64,000 nt of DNA from Siphonodentalium dalli (taxonomy: Eukaryota; Mollusca; Scaphopoda; Gadilida; Siphonodentaliidae): positions 238,688,609 to 238,752,608 of the forward strand of contig CP136061.1 in assembly GCA_032622095.1 (NCBI GenBank), read 5' to 3'. Each line of letters starts with the position of its first letter. Positions within the stretch are counted from its first letter, which is position 1. Shown one piece after another: positions 11,180 through 22,390 of the stretch. Both the position numbers and the translations under genes were made by a program. The notes below the pieces were generated by a model. That model saw only the letters and a list, made by a program, of their open reading frames with translations, was not told the DNA's origin and did not search any database.

Positions 11180-11275
11180 TTTTATTATGAACGGGCACAT
11201 AGTGGCCACAGGCCCCTACGACACTGAATAAAGGCCCCCGAGGGAGAGCCTGTTTTATCTCGTTTCTTCATAAAA
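11180..11275 (-). repeat. Fragment of the 46.7-kb LINE-tail-like repeat
   Basis: Matches 46750-46850 in reverse: GGGCCACAGG-type sequence, CTGAATAAAGGC and CGAGATAAAACAGGC-like motifs. Only the middle part is preserved. Confidence 0.5.
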
Positions 11276-11389
11276 TTATGCTGATTTCTGCCTTTTTAAA
11301 TATAAAATTTATGTAAATAACTACTAAATAACTAATAATCGCTGTTCTCTTCTGAATGCCTCCAGTGGAGTGGAGTGTTCCATATCACT

Positions 11390-11534
11390 TTAACTCTGTA
11401 CTGAATAGATTCTCCCATTTAGCTATAAAAATATACGTTGGTTTGGTCATTCTCATCTGGATGGGTAATCAGAAAAAATCAGCAGACAACAGACATGCGA
11501 AAATATAATACAAGTGCAGAAGAATTACTATTAA
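11390..11534 (+). mobile_element. PB4 fragment interrupted by PB2
   Basis: Starts TTAACTCTGTACTGAATAG, followed by TTCTCCCATTTAG, CATCTGGATGGG and CAGCAGACAACAGACAT, in PB4 order. It ends at TTAA 11531-11534, which is also the left boundary of PB2. Confidence 0.65.
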
Positions 11535-12159
11535 CACTTTCATGACTGGAGTTTCTTGAAATTTTGCGAAAACCCTGTGCCAATGCATTCTCTTATATAT
11601 GTGAGTCTCCCATGCCTTACATATATAAGAGAATGCATATTTACCTTGTCATTGTAAGCCAATGTATTTACTTATATACATGTATGTGAGGCTTCCTACA
11701 TGTATGGGAGACTCGCAAAAATAAGAGAATACACTGGCACAGGATCTCTTTAACCCTTTCAGTGCCAGGGGCCGATCTTATCTGCCCTAATTTACGGTCT
11801 GTAAAATCGGCCCTAAAAAAAATATAAATTGGGGGCATGTTATAACTCAAAACTATCACCAAGTATTCATAGTAATAATTTTGACGCCCATGAAAAAATT
11901 AAGATTCCCTGGCACTAAACCTACAAAATAAGTCTGTTAAAGAATATAAGGAAAAATTATTAATATTGTAAAAAATAATAACAAATGATGAAAAATTGTT
12001 TGGCCAATGCATTCTCTTATATATTCGAGGCGACCTATGGTCGACTCACATATATAAGAGAATGCATTGGCACAGGGTATATGGGTTGATACAAAAATCA
12101 GACCTGGCACTGAAAGGGTTAATGCTGCACCAATGAAGCTCCCGTCATGAAAGGGTTAA
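11531..12159 (-). mobile_element. PB2 element containing nested PB3
   Basis: Reverse PB2 from TTAACACTTTCATGACTGG to GTCATGAAAGGGTTAA. Its two internal hairpins are degraded (GTGAGTCTCCCATG; GAGGCTTCC...GGGAGACTC). A complete PB3 sits at 11750-12122 in the TTAA between the ATCCTGTGCC side and the GCTGCACC side. Confidence 0.8.
11750..12122 (+). mobile_element. PB3 element nested in PB2
   Basis: TTAACCCTTTCAGTGCCAGG ... CCTGGCACTGAAAGGGTTAA, with the asymmetric interior GGGGCCGATCT / TTTACGGTCTGTAAAATCGG and one copy of the CATTGGCACAGGG hairpin cassette. It belongs to the CAGTGCC subtype, unlike the stand-alone GAGTGCC copies at 35494, 38108 and 40489. Confidence 0.85.
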
Positions 12160-12375
12160 CACTTTCTATACTAAATGGATTCTCCCACCCCAGTTATAAA
12201 CTAAATATTGAAATTGTCTATTATACACATGGAGGGGTGTTCAGTGAAAATGAGCAGACAACAGTATGACGAAAGATAATACAAGTGCAGAAGTATTCAT
12301 ATTCTTTGGTGGGAAATGTTCAGATAATAAGTTCAACAAATGACCTCAATGAGTATTTGGTATAGAAAGTGTTAA
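12156..12375 (+). mobile_element. PB4 element, hairpin half deleted
   Basis: TTAACACTTTCTATACTAAA ... TTTGGTATAGAAAGTGTTAA with clean TTAA at both ends. The central hairpin is cut to one arm (GAAATGTTCAGATAATAAG), giving 220 bp. Shares its left TTAA with the PB2/PB3 nest. Confidence 0.85.
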
Positions 12376-12405
12376 TACTGTTACTTTTCAACTTGGAACA
12401 TTAAT

Positions 12406-13108
12406 TATACCCCCCGCAACGAAGTTAAGTGGGGCTGGGGGGGGGTATACTGGAATCAGCTTGTCCGTCCGTCCGTCTGTGGACACAAATTTGTCCGGAG
12501 TTTTTCTCAGTCGTTTTTTGATAAATTTTCGTGAAACTTGGCACAGACATCAACCACCATGGGAACCTGTGCAACATGTATAATTTTGTCCGAGCTTTTA
12601 TTCCTACATTTTTAGGTCAATTTTTTAAAAACTTGGCACAGATATTTAGTACCATGGGAACCTGTGCACCTGCGATTATGACGTCTGTCCGACATTTTTT
12701 GGTGGAGTTATCCCCCTTTTTTTACTTAGAATTTTTTTTGCAACATGCATAATTTTTTGTCCAAGCTTTTATTCCTACATTTATAGGTCAATATTTTTGA
12801 ATCTTGGCACTGATATTTAGTACCATGGGAACCTGTGCACCTGCGATTATGATGTCTGTCCGACTTTTTTATGTGGAGTTATTCCCCTTTTTCGACTTAA
12901 GAACATTTTCGCAACATGCATAATTTTGTCCGAGCTTTTATTGCTACATTTTTCTGTCAATAGGTTTAAGATTAGGGTTATGGTTGTGCACCTGCAATGG
13001 GAACTGTTATTTTATTATTTTAACTAAATGTTTATTGACATGTGAAACATCTTAGTATTTTAAAAACACGGGAGGTATCCTTAGTCCCATTGGGAGTCAC
13101 ACCTCTAG
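12406..13108 (+). mobile_element. Hel2: Helitron-like element ending in CTAG
   Basis: Starts near TTATACCCCCCGCAACGAAG, then GGGGGTATACTGG and GTCCGTCCGTCCGTCTGTGG, followed by three core repeats (AACTTGGCAC...ACCATGGGAACCTGTGCACC, period about 200 bp). It ends CACACCTCTAG followed by T. A CTRR-T 3' end without inverted termini fits Helitrons, although no clear 3' hairpin is visible. No Rep/Hel ORF. Confidence 0.6.
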
Positions 13109-13662
13109 TTTATGTGAGTTTACCTATTTAGCAATTTCCCTTTTAAAACTATCAAAACCAAACCAATAGTCAATTTCCAAACAGTTGTAATTCTTAATGT
13201 TAAGATGTATAAATGTGTAGGGAGGGTGGGAAAAAATTTGTTTGCCTAAATCGGCTTTCAAATCAAAACTGAACTTGTTTCTTTGGAGTCAAATAATAGA
13301 GTGCACACACAAAGGAATTCCGCGTGCAAAATATTACTCACTCATTAATGAAACCCGCCAATGATACCATCGATAAGAATAACCAATCAGTGGCCTTAAA
13401 CTAATTACTACGACTAAATCAATACAACAGAGATATATTTAGTTAAAGTGACATTGTCATATCCAAATGGTGAACAATTTCAAATCCAAAGGCTTTCCTA
13501 CTCTATTAGCGAATTATGTAATTTGTAAACAAATTGTACAATTTGGCATATGTAGTACTTGTTATGGCCCCTTCTTGCCATCCCCTAGTGATGCTCTTGT
13601 CTTCAATATGAAGCTATGTATCCATGCTTGTACTTTATTATTATTATATGCAGGGTACATGT
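13109..13662. other. No recognised feature
   Basis: AT-rich, no ORF above about 90 codons and no repeat family recognised. Confidence 0.45.
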
Positions 13663-13877
13663 ATGTAATGCCTGAAGTATATGATCCTTTAACCGTGCAG
13701 CAGAATTATGGGAAATTTTTCAGGATTTAGTCGGAAATATGGCTTGCTGCCATTCATCGGAAAGCTCTCGGTGAGAGCTTTCCGATGAATGGCAACAAGC
13801 CATATTTCTGACTAAATCCTGAAAATTTTTCCATAATTCTTCTGTGGATTATAGGTCGATTATTTAGGACATTACTG
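13663..13877. mobile_element. Mar1, diverged copy
   Basis: Left end degraded to GTAATGCCTGAAGTATATG, then normal arms meeting at TCTCGGTGAGA; right end GGACATTACTG-TA. Shares left-end changes with 8349-8562, suggesting a subfamily. Confidence 0.8.
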
Positions 13878-14165
13878 TAAGAGTTTTATATAATTATCCA
13901 TTCTTCTATCTATTACCTGGTATGGGAAATTTTCTTTATCAGTAAGTTTCGTTGATTAACTGCAAATTGTTAAAGTGGAAAAACAAGCCACACATTAATA
14001 GCCATGTCGGATTGTTAGGCATGATATACATTGTGTGTGTTTGTGTGTGAATTTTCAACACTTACTGGTAATTCCCAGTGAAACCATAATTAACTTGATC
14101 AAAATAGGGGATGGTGAAAGATTGCATGAAATCATGGCAAGGGCCATGTTTAGGCATATTAGACT

Positions 14166-14422
14166 GTAACCTTTTCCATACTACTCGAATTCTCCCACTC
14201 AGTTATAAAAGTATTAAGTATACATGAATTGGTATATTTAATATTCATCTGGAGGGGTTTTAGAAAAATATAAACAGACAACAGATAATAAAATTACAGA
14301 AGAAGTCCTATTTATTGTAGGGAAATGTTCAGATAATTTTATGGTCATTTATTGAACTTATTATCTGAACATTTCCGAAGGGATAACTACTCATCAATGA
14401 GTATTTAGTATAGAAGGGTTAA
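14166..14422 (+). mobile_element. PB4 element
   Basis: Left end TAACCTTTTCCATACTACTC, TTCTCCCACTCAGTTATAAA, CATCTGGAGGGG, a hairpin around 14325-14375 (GAAATGTTCAGATAA / TTATCTGAACATTTCC) and right end GTATTTAGTATAGAAGGGTTAA. Moderately diverged. Confidence 0.75.
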
Positions 14423-14589
14423 AACTGATCTACACTACATGGATCTTATGTTATGAGTCTTATGTAGTCGGAAACAAGTTCGGATTCAATTTGAATGTTT
14501 CCGTGGCATGAATTTATGGCGAGGGCATATTTAGCTCTATTAGATTTCACACATGCTCTATGGCGTTGGATATCCACAGTATATGTGTA

Positions 14590-14803
14590 TACCTTGAAAT
14601 AGGGTGTCTGTCATTTGCAGAATGAGGTCCCCTGAGGGTGAATTTAGTGATGCTGGGGACCTCATTCTGCTTACACCTCAGCAGAATGAGGTCCCCAGAG
14701 GGTGAATTTGGTGATGCTAGCCCGCTATGCGGGGTAGCATCACTAAATTAACCCTCTGGGGACCTCATTCTGCAAATGACAGACACCCTATTTCAAGTCT
14801 TGT
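14590..14803. mobile_element. FB1 double hairpin, first hairpin truncated
   Basis: CCTTGAAATAGGGTGTCTG left end and CCCTATTTCAAGTCTTG right end show a compensated change (GGG / CCC) in both termini. The first hairpin lost most of its right arm; the second is complete. TAT-rich flanks. Confidence 0.75.
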
Positions 14804-15370
14804 ATATGTGTATGCGTTATCCTTGAAATGAATCTCATTATGTTGAACACATCAACATCATAATGTACTTTGAGAAGGAATATTACATTGATATGTTATC
14901 TTTTCTACAGACTCCACCCATACCATATTTAAAGATGGACTTATTCAGAGTCTCAGGGAAGTTAGAAGGTCTTAGGTATTTGCTTTTAAGCACAAATAAA
15001 TTTATAGTCACATATTTATCATTTTCAGTGCAAATAAGGAATAAATGTGAAAAAAGTCTCCCATATGACGACTTTCTCGAATTACTTAAAATTTTAAGAA
15101 ATTTTGTGCACGTATACTTTTTGCTCCAAAAAAAATCATGGGGTGCATGGTCCTCATAGATAAGCCCACCTCCATTGTTAGAACTTAGATATCGAGTATA
15201 CATTTCTGTCAGGTTAACTATGAATGAATATGACAAATATTCATGCACAAAAAATAGCATTACTCCAGCTGATTTCCATTGCAAACTTATTAATACTACC
15301 TGCCCCTTTGTTTTTCACAAATTGCTGTATCACAATATATAAGATGATCTTTGTGTCTTATTTTATATAT
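14804..15370. other. Repeat-poor stretch with the longest ORF in the window
   Basis: An uninterrupted reverse frame of 133 codons lies at 14883-15284 and a 98-codon forward frame at 14863-15159. Composition is low-complexity and hydrophobic/basic, with no motif I recognise, so I do not call a gene. A retroelement-like region starts just downstream. Confidence 0.35.
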
Positions 15371-16180
15371 TTAAGCAGGTGACCCGACTTCGTCCGGGCT
15401 TTGACCTTGAATTGACAAATTTGAAGGTCAAGGTCAGGTCGGTGTAACTATTTGACCCGTCCAAAACACTCCCCGGACAAAAGTAACCCTATGTATAAAA
15501 TTTCGTTGAAATCTGTCCGTTTTACCAGATTTGACCTTGAATTGACCATTTTGAAGGTCAAGGTCAGGTCGGGGTCACGATTTGACTCGTCGAAAACACT
15601 CCCCCGACAAAAGTATCCCTAGGTATCAAATTTCGTCGAAATCCGTTAATTATTTAATTTAATTTGAGTTAATTCTGCATTTTTAATCAAGATAAATGAT
15701 GGTACCCGTCCCGTGATGGTACCCGTCCCTAAAAGAGGTACGTTTGTGGGTACCCGTTTCAAGGTGAAGATCACCTCGGGCAGAAAAACTTGCCCGATGA
15801 AAATCTCCCCCGTTCCTTGGAACCCTTAAGTACGAAGACAGACATAAGAATCACACACCACGCTCATGTCTCAGGATACAGACACACTCACGTCTGGCCC
15901 CTGACATAAGAATCACACTACACGCATACGCTCTTTATCAACGACACTGCAGATATGAACACTCTGTAACTATCAACGCGATTAACCCCACAGTGCCAAG
16001 GACGGTCATTTTGGTGACTGGGAGTGGAGAAGGGGTGCTCGGAGCTTCTCCAAAACGGCGGTAAACACTGCCCGTGGATTTTTAACCTTAGATTGGAAGT
16101 TTGAGCTCAATCGGTCCAGCCGTTTTCCCGGCCATAGCTAACAGACAAAAAAACAGAAGTCCCAAAATATATATTAGATC
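15371..16180 (+). mobile_element. LINE-type 3' region (putative)
   Basis: Starts AGCAGGTGACCCGACTTCG. It has two tandem ~120-bp blocks with TTTGACCTTGAATTGAC and AAGGTCAAGGTCAGGTCGG, and ends ATCGGTCCAGCCGTTTTCCC...AACAGACAAAAAAACAG then TATATATT. The 'cggtccagccgtt ... acagacaaa' ending is common in RTE-like retrotransposon tails and derived SINEs of invertebrates. No reverse transcriptase frame is present here. Confidence 0.5.
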
Positions 16181-16345
16181 TAACATAATAAAACAAAAAA
16201 GAAATTATTTTCATTAAATAAAATAGTATACATCATGATTCATATAAAACAGGACATTAGATTAGCACTATGTATACAAACTGAGATTTCGCATGTGGGG
16301 GTCCTCGAAGATCAGCCCAGTCCCAAGTTTTTGTGTCAAAAAATT

Positions 16346-16365
16346 CCCCCCCCCCCCCCCCCCCC
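16346..16365. repeat. C20 homopolymer
   Basis: Twenty consecutive C (G-rich on the minus strand). Just left of an FB1 copy. Confidence 0.9.
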
Positions 16366-16458
16366 GGCTTACTGATGGGTATATACAGTATTTTGGTGAA
16401 TCAAATTGATAAGTATAGTATCCATGCACTTTCCTTCCGAAAGAGAGTAGGAATAATG

Positions 16459-16917
16459 AAGCCTGAGTTTAGTGTGCCTATTATTTGCAGAATGAGGTTC
16501 CCAGAGGGTGAATTTAGTGACGTTATCCTGCATAGCGGGCTAGCATCACCAAATTCACCCTCTGGGGACCTCATTCTTCATGGCCTCATCTGATTTGGGA
16601 GACATAGACTCAGATTGAATTTCCCAAATGGTGAATATTGTGATGTACACCCATTGGGAACCTTGATTATACAATGTGTCATCTTCCAGTTTGGGGATCT
16701 AGAGAAACTAAACTAAAAAAGAAATATAATCTGTGTGAAGAAGTTTCTGTAGAAATTTTATAATAAAGAATCTTTCCAGAGAAGATGAGGCCTAAGCAGA
16801 ATGAGGTCCCCAGAGGGTGAATTTAGTGATGCTAGCCCACTATGTGGGACAGCGTCACTAAATTCACCCTCTGTGGACCTCATTCTATAAATGACAGGCA
16901 CACTAAACTCAGGCTTG
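16459..16917. mobile_element. FB1 long form (459 bp), GCCTGAGTTTAG subtype
   Basis: Terminal AAGCCTGAGTTTAGTGTGCC / GGCACACTAAACTCAGGCTT. Two GAATGAGG hairpins (about 16490-16576 and 16798-16888) flank a ~210-bp middle with CTTTCCAGAGAAGATGAGGC. Very similar in layout to 27508-27965. Confidence 0.8.
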
Positions 16918-17422
16918 GCAATCAACTAACATTGCCAACTATAACCATTGCGGACATTGTACCATTTTAGAAAGCATCTGAACTACAGATAATCGTATAT
17001 AATATTGAGTCTTTGATGCAGGACAAATTTATCGCCGACAAACAACAGTCATTCCGCCGAGAATCACTGTATATATTTCATATATAATAATGACATTTCA
17101 TGCAGTCAATTTGGATATAAAATGTATGTAAATTGCTACTTTGAGCAATATTATTCCCCATTCAGGTGTCCACTCATTTGATCACCCCATCAGAGTGTTC
17201 CAGTTCCACATCTATAATCAAGGAGCTCTCCCTTTATCTGTCTCATTCCTGTTCATAATTACAGTTGATCTGTCACAGTCATATTCGTAATTATTATCGG
17301 CAGCAGTTCATTATGCAAAAGGTGTCTATTATTTAGAACTCAAGGTTTACTAATTTGGTGTTTATATTTCATCCTACGATATATGTCATCACCTTCAGTA
17401 CAGTAAGTTCAGTTCTCAACAC
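16918..17422 (+). repeat. DR1-related segment between two FB1 copies
   Basis: About 505 bp, matched in reverse at 52528-53062 over its whole length. Contains a DR1-like block (TTTGAGCAATATTATTCCCC ... CACCCCATCAGAGTGTTCC). In both places it is bracketed by the same two FB1 subtypes, so FB1-segment-FB1 was copied as one unit. Confidence 0.75.
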
Positions 17423-18215
17423 CAAGCCTTAAAATAGTATGTCTGACATTTACCAAATGAGGCCCACAGAGGGTGAATTTTAATAGTGATGCTACCCAGC
17501 TTAGGCCTCATCTTCTGTGAAGTATCTATTCTATAGTCTCAAATTAACTTTGGACCATTCTGTTAACCCTTTACCCAACAAACCGGCCAAAACCGGCCAA
17601 ATAAAGCTTCAACAGCCTAAAATATCTTTGGTCTGTCTCAATAGAACCATACAAATATGGATATCATTGGAACCGGCTCCTTGATCACATTGTGATAGTT
17701 ACAGTTAGCCCTGTGCCAATGCATTCTCTTATATATGCGAGTCGACCATAGGTTGCCTCGCATATATAAGAGAATGCATTGGTCTAAACAAAATCTTTTT
17801 TTAACACTTTTTACCATTTTTTCTTACATTCTTTAACAATTTTATAATTTTTAATGTGTTAAGCCAATGCATTCTCTTATATATGCGAGGTGACCTATGG
17901 TCGACTCGCATATATAAGAGAATGCATTGGCACAGGGCCCTTCGGTTGGGTAAAGGGTTAAGTTTCTATATCCCCTAATTTGCAGAAGATAAAATGCATA
18001 ATCGAAGTGACTAAAGGGTGAACATCACTTCTGAAAATTCAACTGGGGAACTTCAATCTGATCCTAGGTCTCCCATAGCAGTTGAGGCCTAAGCATAATG
18101 AGGTCCCCAGAGGGTGAGTTTGGTGATGCTAGCCCAGCTGTGAGGGGTAGCATCACTAAATTCATCCTCTGGGGACCTCATTCTGCAAATGACAGACTCA
18201 CTATTTCAAGGCTTG
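17423..18215. mobile_element. FB1 long form split by PB1
   Basis: Left end CAAGCCTTAAAATAGTATG and a degraded first hairpin, then CTTCTGTGAAGTATCTATTC. PB1 (17563-17961) is inserted at a TTAA, after which FB1 resumes with GTTTCTATATCCCC, CTCCCATAGCAGTTGAGGCC and a complete second hairpin ending CTATTTCAAGGCTTG. The order matches 38984-39405 without PB1. Confidence 0.8.
17563..17961 (+). mobile_element. PB1 nested in FB1
   Basis: TTAACCCTTTACCCAACAAA ... GGGTAAAGGGTTAA. Full structure: GGCCAAAACCGGCC, the ATATGGATATCATTGG block, two opposed hairpins and CAGGGCCCTTC. TTAA on both sides is consistent with insertion into FB1 DNA. Confidence 0.88.
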
Positions 18216-19018
18216 CTCAGCGCTGTGGTGCTGGGCCAATCAGTCAGTAGCTGTCAGTGCTTTGTTTTATTTCCTGTTGAGTTTTTAGTCTGAAGCGGAA
18301 CTGTTCATGTGGAGTCAGTCTTCAGCACAGCATTCACAGTATATTCATATGACAAAACTCACTCATCTCGTTAACTTATGACCTCAGCATTTTAGCCTAA
18401 ATAAAACAACACTGTTTCTACTAACCTATGGTTTCTGTCGCATCTGAATTCTCTGGGCTCCCGCAACGAGATATCTCGTCAACCATTTTTACATTTTCAC
18501 TTTCCCGCATTTGGTTCTATTCATTTTGAAACAAAAATACAAATGACAGTGAAATAATTAGCTAATTGACCAAATTGAAACTGGTTTAGTTACACCATAT
18601 AAAATCAAGAAAATAACTGAATACTTGAAAAACATTTTTTTAAAGTGTCCTTACTCCAATGCAGACATATATTCCAAAATAAACCCAGCTGAAACTAACA
18701 GGCTTATATATAAAGGCATGCAATGATGTTTCACATAAATATGCATTGTTTGCCTGTGTTAATAAATAGTCCCTGATAAATAAGACTCTTTGATGTATTT
18801 AATGAAATAAATTTTCATACTATATCAATGACAGACACGCTATTTCAAGGCTTGCTCGTCCCCTGATTTCGAATCACGTTTGTGCAACAATAATACATTA
18901 GGGTACACCTGGCAATATTTCCTGTTATGCAATGACAGTTGCATATCATTATTATAGAATGGGTTTAATGAATGGAATAAGCACCGGATCATGTAATAAA
19001 AACCATTATCCTTATGTA
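18216..19018. other. No gene; one FB1 end fragment
   Basis: Only 18828-18855 (GACAGACACGCTATTTCAAGG) is recognisable, as a lone FB1 terminus. The rest shows no ORF or repeat match. Confidence 0.5.
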
Positions 19019-19629
19019 CAGTAATGCCCTAAGTAATCGACTCCTTAAACACAGAAGAATTATGGGTAACTTTTCAGGATTTAGTCGGAAATACGGCTTG
19101 TTGCCATTCATCGGAAAGCTCTCCCCCGAGAGCTTTCCGATGAATGGCAACAAGCCATATTTCCGACTAAATCCTGAAAAGTTACCCATAATTCTGCTGT
19201 GTTTAACCCTTTACCCAACAAACCGGCCAAAACCGGCCAAATAAAGCTGCAACAGCCTAAATTATCTTGGGTCTGTCTCAATAAAACCATACAAATATGG
19301 ATATCATTGGAACCGGCTCATTGACCACATTGTGATGGTTACAGTTATGCCCTGTGCCAATGCATTCTCTTATATATGCGAGTCGACCATAGGTCGCCTC
19401 GCATATATAAGAGAATGCATTGGCCTAAAAAAAATCTTGTTTTTAACACTTTTTACCATTTTTTCTTACATTCTTTAGCAATTTTATAATTTTTAATGTG
19501 TTAAGCCAATGCATTCTCTTATATATGCGAGGCGACCTATGGTCGACTCGCATATATAAGAGAATGCATTGGCACAGGGCCCTTCTATTGGGTAAAGGGT
19601 TAAGGAGTCAATTACTTAGGGCGTTACTG
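19019..19629. mobile_element. Mar1 split by a nested PB1
   Basis: Left arm and most of the right arm are normal up to ATTCTGCTGTG, then PB1 (19203-19603) interrupts and GGAGTCAATTACTTAGGGC continues. Uninterrupted Mar1 copies read GTGGTTAAGGAGTC at this point, so the pre-insertion TTAA is directly visible. Confidence 0.9.
19203..19603 (+). mobile_element. PB1 nested in Mar1 at TTAA
   Basis: A complete 401-bp PB1. TTAA occurs at 19203-19206 and 19600-19603 versus once in empty Mar1 copies, giving direct evidence for a 4-bp TTAA target duplication and hence a piggyBac-type mechanism. Confidence 0.92.
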
Positions 19630-20103
19630 TATAAGTAATGATGCTAGAAGCCATGTCTGAGAAGGGGGCTATTTAAAATTCAGTATATCATATATCATAT
19701 GTCACCTCAAGGGATTCTTTGACGTCTGGGACCATTATTTGAAGCTCTGCATTTTTCGTTATTTAAAACGACATAGTGCCTAGTACCAATGTTGGCTGTA
19801 ACAGTGTCATTCACTCAAAGTTTGAAGCCCAACAAGTAACATTGATTTCCCGACCAGTAATGAGCCAGATTTTTTGTTTGGTTCAAAACATGTTTGAGAA
19901 GACTCACATGTACCTGTGTATATACATGTACAGGGGGACCTGCACGGCAATGGGGATTTGGGGGTGGATGTCTCACCTTGCCAACTTTGAAAAAAATTTC
20001 AGTGGATGGAAATTTCATGCCTGCCACAGCATTAGTTGTAACTTTCAGCTCAAAATTGCTCCACTCGTTTGATTATCCAACCAGTATTTAGTGTTATTTA
20101 GGT

Positions 20104-20121
20104 GGGGGGGGGGGGGGGGGG
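20104..20121 (+). repeat. G18 homopolymer
   Basis: Eighteen consecutive G inside DR3. Confidence 0.9.
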
Positions 20122-20867
20122 TGTCTCGATCACCCTTTGACTGAAATTTTCAATAGATGGAAATGTCATGCCAGACACAAAATTAGTTAGAAATCTCAGC
20201 CCAAAATAGGTTGAAATTGTTCCATTAGTTTGAATTTCCAACCTGTATTTACTGTGAAATTTGTTTTATTTAGACCAAAGGGTCAAATATTTTCTTACTT
20301 TCGGCCAAATTCATTGAAGGCTGGAGCCATTACATTTTGGTTTATTTAAAATGATATAGAGTGCATGTAGCAGGGACCTTCTCAGTTCTCCCTGCTATGC
20401 TATTTATAGGGAGATCTGGACTGTAATCAAGGAGAAGTAACAATGGCTGATGTTCAATTTACACCCCAGCATCACCCTTATATGATCCAATAAGTTTCAT
20501 GCAACACAAGAGCCCATTTATATATTTATAGTGAGTAGCGCCACCATTATAATCAGTAAATATTCTCTAAATATGCTGTTGGGACATATGCATACTGATA
20601 TATGAGAGAGAAGTCACTTCTCCCTGGGTCAAAAATAGGAAGAAGTGTCACATTTTAGGGAGAAGATGTCTCCCAAGTCGCCCTCTTAAGCTGGTCCATG
20701 GTGCGTACATATAGTACCCATGTAGGCTGTAACAGTGTCGTTCACTACACTAAACTGGAAGCCCAACAAATAGCATATGTGACACAGACTTCATTGATTT
20801 CTGCGCCATTAATGAGCCAGATTTTTTGTTAGGGCCATAACAAGTTTGAGAAGACCTACCCTATATA

Positions 20868-21065
20868 ATCGACTCCTTATAACCACAACAGAATTGTGGG
20901 TAACTTTTCAGGATTTAGTCGGAAATATGGCTTGTTGCCATTCATCGGAAAGCTCTCAGTGAGAGCTTTCCGATGAATGGCAACAAGCCATATTTCTGAC
21001 GAAATCCTGAAAAGTGACCCATAATTCTGCCATGGTTAAGGAGTCGATTATTTAGGGCATTACTG
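20868..21065. mobile_element. Mar1 inside DR3, left end lost
   Basis: The left terminus is reduced to CCTATATAATCGACTCC; the rest of the palindrome and the right end GGGCATTACTG are intact. Interrupts the second DR3 unit. Confidence 0.82.
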
Positions 21066-21776
21066 TGGGATTGGGGTAGTGATGTCTCACCCGGCGAACT
21101 TGGAAATTTTATTTCAATAGATGGAAATATCATGCCTGCATGACACAATATTAGTTGCAAATTTCAGCCCAAAATAGGCTGAAATTGTTCCTTGTTTGAT
21201 TTCCAACCAGAATTGGGACAAACATGGATAATTAAGTGTCACATTTTAGAGAGAAATTATGTCTCCCAAATGTCCCTCTCGGCTGGTCCCTTGTCTGTCT
21301 TAGTACCCTTGTAGGCTTTAACAGTCGTTCGCTGCCAGGTCGAAGCCCGACAAGTACTAATAGCATCTGTGACCGAGACTTCATTGATTTCCCGCTGCTA
21401 ATGAGCTGGTGTTGAAAAGGTTTGATTTTCTATTAGGTCCATAACAATTTTGAGATGACCTATATAGTTTATAGGTTAGCAACCTGTCTCATCAGCTAAA
21501 CCAAAGACAAACGCATCTCGCATTGATATATCAATCATTTTCATGTGGACATTATTTTGCTTTTTGCTTTGTGGTCTGTGGAAGCTTATCTATATAAGGG
21601 AAGTTCCGTTTGATGAAATCGCTCACTTCCACTGACAGATAACTGCTGATCAGCTTTAGACCCTGTCATCACCCTAATTGGTTTTCTCAGCTATCTCTTG
21701 ATATATTAATGGGGGGCCCTTTACTCAGGAACTGGCCTACATTCCAACAGGTTTTCTTCGCTGTCTTTTGCCCATA

Positions 21777-22300
21777 TTAAAGGCCCACTTAATTTTCGAG
21801 TCGCCAATTATTTTTTTATAGTGACTTGATATACTGTTTTAATAACAATCTATGCCATAAAATATGATTAAAATACTATAATTCATCACTATTTGAAACA
21901 TCTGTGTCTCAGAAGATGCCCACAGAGAAATAAAAAACTGCTGAAATCATAGAATGACTTCCCCCCCTTTGCCTCCCAGAATGCAACAGAATTCAAACTT
22001 TTTCAATGGAAGGGGAAGAACTCTATCTTTAATATATAGAGTTATTCCCCCTGCATTGAAAATAATACTGCTTTTTACTGCAATCTCGATGACAGAACGG
22101 TTGGCAACTCAACAAAAACAACATGTCCACAGTTTATTTGGATAAGTTGATAATACAATGTTTTATCTTTCCTCTTTCAAATGATATATAATATGGCATA
22201 TATTTTTATATAATGTAATCTGGGGGTTCATGGTATATAATATGGCATATATTTTATTATAATGTAATCTGGGGGGTTCGAAAATTAAGTGGTCCTTTAA
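21777..22300. mobile_element. TTAA-M element, complete
   Basis: TTAA-AGGCCCACTTAATTTTCGA ... TCGAAAATTAAGTGGTCCT-TTAA, with inverted ends of about 20 bp and a clean TTAA at each side. Internal features: TTTCAATGGAAGGGGAAGAA and a tandem pair of ATATGGCATATATTTT blocks near the right end. The AGG start differs from PB1-4. Confidence 0.75.
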
Positions 22301-22390
22301 ATGGTTACAACGATGTAAATCATTTCCAATAGTTCTATGTGCAAACGACAATTTAAAAATAATGAATTGTCTGAATTGTCTTAAAATCTT

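Larger units (their letters stand above)
19776..21465 (+). repeat. DR3: three diverged tandem units
   Basis: Motifs recur in order: TAGTACC..TGTAGGCTGTAACAGT, GAAGCCCAACAAGTA, CATTGATTTCC, ATGAGCCAGATTTTTTGTT, then GATGTCTCACC...TGGAAATTTCATGCCTG...AGCTCAAAAT. Units begin near 19776, 20710 and 21300, spaced about 0.6-0.9 kb. The second is interrupted by Mar1. An ACTTCTCCC-rich block near 20390-20660 recurs reversed at 27240-27430. No coding frame. Confidence 0.6.

Noticed and set aside
14883-15284. 133-codon reverse ORF, the longest in the window
   Set aside because: Low-complexity basic/hydrophobic translation with no recognisable motif, overlapping a 98-codon forward ORF; length is not remarkable in AT-rich DNA.
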